A model generated the notes under the pieces. The model was given only the letters and a program-made list of their open reading frames with translations. It did not search any database and was not told the DNA's origin. The translations under genes were made by a program, and so were the position numbers. Below, in pieces: positions 6,315 through 9,582 of a stretch of DNA of 9,582 nucleotides (positions are counted from its first letter, which is position 1; each line of letters begins with the position of its first letter). Source of the stretch: Candidatus Rifleibacteriota bacterium (GTDB lineage Bacteria; Vulcanimicrobiota; Xenobia; Xenobiales; Xenobiaceae); NCBI GenBank assembly GCA_900772775.1, contig CAAGRW010000047.1, positions 1 through 9,582 on the forward strand. The letters run 5' to 3'.

Positions 6315-6358
6315 AAAAAAAGCCTTCAGCCTAGAATATCTCGGCGGGCTTTTTTTTT
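6315..6358 (+). terminator. Intrinsic terminator after smpB
   Basis: AAAAAAAGCC (6315-6324) pairs with GGGCTTTTTT; an inner GCC/GGC contact shortens the loop. A run of nine T ends at 6358. It lies 17 bases after the smpB stop and closes the coaE-transglycosylase-smpB unit. Confidence 0.87.
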
Positions 6359-6373
6359 GTCTTAAAAATACAA

Positions 6374-6380
6374 GGGAGAG
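6374..6380 (+). promoter_or_regulatory. Ribosome binding site of the large TPR gene
   Basis: GGGAGAG lies 4 nt before the ATG at 6385. It is the strongest Shine-Dalgarno-like site in the window and fixes the start of a gene that begins only 26 bases after the preceding terminator. Confidence 0.65.
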
Positions 6381-6384
6381 TGCT

Positions 6385-9300
6385 ATGGTGAGCAGCGGGC
6401 CTGAGAACTCAAAGTTGATTATTCCTGAAGGGATGATTCGGGACGATAATCCTGTGTCAGCCGCTTTGTCGGCTAGTTTGCAAAGTTTGGATAAAAGCCT
6501 GGCTCCGGACAGTGAAGGTCATGTAAATTATGTGCCTGCCGCTTGGCATTTTCGTGAAGTTATAGACTTTATCAGTATATTTATGGCTGCCTCTTCTGTA
6601 GCTCCACTCTCTCCTTCCGAAGCTCCTTTGCCAGGTTGGAGGCGCAGTTTATGGCGCGTCGATTTTGCTGAAGCTGCTTGTGGTCTGTTAAGTTGGGCCG
6701 TCTCTTATTTACCTAAACGCAGCCGCCAGAATCCCCTTGTCGAAGCCATACTAAAATTCTTATATATAAATCCCGGTCGCAATGCAGGGGGAGAGACTCA
6801 AGAATATACTGCTTTGCTCGGTTTGGGAGCCAATACTAATTTTTCGCAAGTCCCTTGGAGCATTTGGCGTGAGCGTTTCTTCTCTAGGCGCAACTTAAAC
6901 GATATTGCTTCAATGGCTCCTACTATCGTTAATTATTTGCCGCATCTCAACGCTATTTTGCCTGCTTTTGCCGAATTTCTCAGTCGCTGGCGTTTTGAAG
7001 TTGAGGAGCGCAAAGGCTCTTGTGGACGACTCTTTCTCAATACCGAAAGCAGTCGTGACGAGTTGCCTCCCTTTATTGTCTTCGAAAGGTGTTCTGTTTG
7101 CCATTCGGATAAACCATCTATACATGTATTGGTCTCTCCTTGTTTAGGCAAACGCTTTTTATATCGAGAAGTAACTACCGGCCATTTAACTACTATAGAA
7201 GTCGATCCTATATTCCGTCGTCGCTTCTTTACTAATGCCTTAAGTAAAGATCGCAATTCTCTAACCAGTTTATCTACAGTTTCCGAACCGGAAAATGATG
7301 TCGCTCCTTTGGTTACCGAAAGCATCGAAGAGTTGCGCAATAAGTTGCGCACTTTGTTGGGAACTGAGGTTCTAGAACATTACCATATTCCGCTTTTGGC
7401 TGCCGTAGGCGAAGCTGGTGAAGCTATTCCTATCGAATTATTGCGTTTCCCCGGCTTCGGTATACGTGATGGAGAAGCTACGGCCTATCGCTTGAACGGT
7501 CTAGTCGCTTTCGGAGAAGATGAAGGCGTAGAATTGCGCTCTCCGTTGGTATTGGAAATATGCCGTGATATGTTCCCTATGGCCGGTACTTTAGCCAATC
7601 GTCAGTTGGCTATGTGGGCCGAATCAGCTTTGCAAACTGAAGAGAGTTTCACTCCGGCCACAGTTTTAGCAGTGCGCCACCTTTCCGACTGGGCTATAAA
7701 AAGTCAGGATACGCAGCTAATTCAGCGTTTGGCTTCTGATAGCAGCTTTATGCCTGCAGTAGAAACTTGGCTTAAAGAGATGACTTCTAGTGGCAGCTCT
7801 GAAGATCGCAAAACTGCTCTCGAAGTTAGCAAAAAGCTTATTCAGTTCTTTGTCTCGTCAGGAGTAGCTTCGGTAGGCTCTCGAGTTGTAGAGCTGTGTA
7901 TGTTCTGTTGCAGCGTTTACAGAGGCATGCTCGACTATGATAAAGCTAAACAAGAACTTGATAGAGCTTTTGAGTTTGTCTCTTCTAACGATCGCAACAG
8001 AGTTGTTAAAGCCAAGGTTCTCAGCGAGAGAGCTCGCATCTACTTAGAGCTTGAATTGCCTCGTCAAGCGGCCGAAGATGCAACCATGGCTTTCGATATT
8101 TGGAGCAAGATGGCCGATCTGGGCGATGTAAACGCTCTGAACAATTTAGCTTCTGTCGCTTGCTTGCGCGCCGAAGCTCAGTTGGCTTTGGGACAGCGCT
8201 CGCAAGCTATTGCTGCCTTGCAAAAAGTTGTCGAACGTAAAGCTAATCCCCGCACTCCTGAGGCCAGCATGGCTTGGGTACAGCTAAATTTGCAATTGGG
8301 TGAATTGTTAGCTGAGCAAAATGCTTCCAATCGTCAGGCTCGTTTGCGCTTTGAAGAAGTTTTGCGTTTCTCTAAAGATTTGCCAGAGACAGGAAAAGTA
8401 ATTGAAGCGCGTGCTAAGGCCTTGCTTGGCTTAGTTAACGACAAAGATTCAGAAGTTGCTATAGCCAACTTGCGCCAATCGCAAGTCTATTTCGAAAAAC
8501 TAATCAAAGAGCAAGGGCGTTCCGAGCTGGCCCATCTCCATGCCGATGTGATTTACCAGATCGCTTTCTTGCTGGAAAAAAGCAATCGTCTGGATGAGTG
8601 TTTACAATATACCGAGCAAGCGATTGGTATTTTCGAGCAATTTGAAAGTAAAAATAGCAATTTCTCCAATCGGGCTTCTTTGGCTAAGCTTTGGCTTTTG
8701 CGCTCTCGCATAGAAGAATTGAGCGGTCGCTATCTTGAGGCCGAAGATTTTATTGCTAAGTCATTAAAATACTATAAGGGGCTTATTGAGGATAGCCAAG
8801 TGCGCTATATCTCAGACTACGCGAAGGTTTTAGCTAAGCGCGGCTCTTTGAGGGTTATGCGTGGCGCCTACGAAGAAGCCAAAGAAGATTTGGAAGATTC
8901 CATAGAGAGATGGCCCGGCGCCCATGATTTAAAAAATGCTAAAGCTCCTTTGGCTAGAGTTTTCCTCAATTTAGGTGTAGCTTATGCTCATTTAAATAGT
9001 ATACTTCCAGCTTTGGCTCAGTTTGAAAAAGGACTAGTTATCTCTGAAAACCGCAACGATAGAGCTACCTATTTGCAAGTCCTTTCCGAGCGCGTCTGGG
9101 TACTGTTCTATGATGGGCAGTTTAAAAAAGCCGAAGACGATTTCACAGCTATTTTTTCCGGCCAGCGCGGTGAAGCTTCCCACAAAGATTTAATGGGAAG
9201 GGCCGCTTCTTGTTTATACCAATGCAAGTATCCCGAAGCTTTGGCCGATTTTTCCAAAGCTTTAGCTAGTACCGAAGAGAATGAAGAAGATGTTTGGGCT

Positions 9301-9582
9301 TTACTGGGAGTGGGCTTTGCATGTCTAGGTCTCAAGGATGTTAACAGAGCTCGTTTCCACTTCAACAAAATAGTAGCAGCTTTAGCGAATCCTACGTCTT
9401 TGCCTTTTGAAAAAGGCGTTGTTGCTGTAGTGGCTCATTTTGGATTGGCTAAAGCTTTGGCTTTGGAAAATAACCAAGAAGAAGCTGTACAAGAAAATAT
9501 TGTCGGCTGCACTATGTGGGCTGAAAGTGCTGGGCGCTTGTCCGACTATGGCAATGAAGACGCTATTTACAAAGTCTTTTTC
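6385..9582 (+). CDS. Large TPR-repeat protein of unknown function, 3' end beyond the window
   Basis: One reading frame stays open for 1066 codons from the ATG to the last base, so the C-terminus is missing. I do not recognise the N-terminal half (~1-480). It has no signal peptide and no clear membrane segment. It carries a Cys cluster RCSVCHSDKPS (235-245) with another Cys at 253, which could bind a metal, and conserved-looking stretches such as PWSIWRERFFSRR (157-169). From ~480 to the end the sequence is a series of amphipathic helix pairs with TPR-like spacing, for example YRGMLDYDKAKQELDRAF (512-529), YLELELPRQAAEDATMAF (553-570) and AQLALGQRSQAIAALQKV (598-615). Near the 3' end are GAYEEAKEDLEDSIERWPG and CKYPEALADFSKALAS. 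TPR arrays are protein-binding scaffolds, so a cytoplasmic role in complex assembly or regulation is likely, but no partner can be named. Codon use matches the polA-like gene, so it looks native. Confidence 0.85.
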   Translation, partial: MVSSGPENSKLIIPEGMIRDDNPVSAALSASLQSLDKSLAPDSEGHVNYVPAAWHFREVIDFISIFMAASSVAPLSPSEAPLPGWRRSLWRVDFAEAACGLLSWAVSYLPKRSRQNPLVEAILKFLYINPGRNAGGETQEYTALLGLGANTNFSQVPWSIWRERFFSRRNLNDIASMAPTIVNYLPHLNAILPAFAEFLSRWRFEVEERKGSCGRLFLNTESSRDELPPFIVFERCSVCHSDKPSIHVLVSPCLGKRFLYREVTTGHLTTIEVDPIFRRRFFTNALSKDRNSLTSLSTVSEPENDVAPLVTESIEELRNKLRTLLGTEVLEHYHIPLLAAVGEAGEAIPIELLRFPGFGIRDGEATAYRLNGLVAFGEDEGVELRSPLVLEICRDMFPMAGTLANRQLAMWAESALQTEESFTPATVLAVRHLSDWAIKSQDTQLIQRLASDSSFMPAVETWLKEMTSSGSSEDRKTALEVSKKLIQFFVSSGVASVGSRVVELCMFCCSVYRGMLDYDKAKQELDRAFEFVSSNDRNRVVKAKVLSERARIYLELELPRQAAEDATMAFDIWSKMADLGDVNALNNLASVACLRAEAQLALGQRSQAIAALQKVVERKANPRTPEASMAWVQLNLQLGELLAEQNASNRQARLRFEEVLRFSKDLPETGKVIEARAKALLGLVNDKDSEVAIANLRQSQVYFEKLIKEQGRSELAHLHADVIYQIAFLLEKSNRLDECLQYTEQAIGIFEQFESKNSNFSNRASLAKLWLLRSRIEELSGRYLEAEDFIAKSLKYYKGLIEDSQVRYISDYAKVLAKRGSLRVMRGAYEEAKEDLEDSIERWPGAHDLKNAKAPLARVFLNLGVAYAHLNSILPALAQFEKGLVISENRNDRATYLQVLSERVWVLFYDGQFKKAEDDFTAIFSGQRGEASHKDLMGRAASCLYQCKYPEALADFSKALASTEENEEDVWALLGVGFACLGLKDVNRARFHFNKIVAALANPTSLPFEKGVVAVVAHFGLAKALALENNQEEAVQENIVGCTMWAESAGRLSDYGNEDAIYKVFF

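Noticed and set aside
6905..7352. Short frames on both strands within the TPR gene
   Set aside because: The continuous 1066-codon frame from 6385 explains this stretch; the short frames lack ribosome sites and recognisable products.

Overview
The window is a bacterial chromosomal segment with every recognisable gene on the + strand. It has moderate GC content, purine-rich Shine-Dalgarno sites, intrinsic terminators and no sign of a mobile element, CRISPR array, tRNA or rRNA. The S1 protein has four S1 domains, and the order polA-like / coaE / membrane-anchored lytic transglycosylase recalls the polA-coaE-slt order of many Clostridia-like genomes. I cannot assign a phylum from this alone.

Layout: (1) 38-2755 encodes a full-length DNA polymerase I homologue whose polymerase active site is dismantled: motifs A, B and C have all lost their catalytic residues, and the 5' nuclease and 3'-5' exonuclease regions are also compromised. 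(2) 2756-3165 is a 410-nt gap rich in inverted repeats, with two mutually exclusive pairings, that leads into rpsA. (3) 3166-4407 is ribosomal protein S1, with codon use visibly different from its neighbours, followed by an intrinsic terminator at 4445-4508. (4) 4536-6298 is a tightly overlapping set: coaE (dephospho-CoA kinase), a membrane-anchored lytic transglycosylase and smpB (tmRNA partner), closed by a terminator at 6315-6358. (5) From 6385 to the window edge runs a single open frame of at least 1066 codons. It encodes a large protein with an unrecognised N-terminal half, a small Cys cluster and a long TPR-like helical repeat region.

The genes serve DNA maintenance (or whatever role the dead polymerase now has), translation (S1), CoA synthesis, cell-wall turnover and ribosome rescue. 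The overlaps of coaE, the transglycosylase and smpB imply one transcript. The most unusual points are the inactive Pol I homologue kept as an intact 905-codon frame at what looks like the ancestral polA locus, the structured rpsA leader, and the large TPR protein of unknown function.
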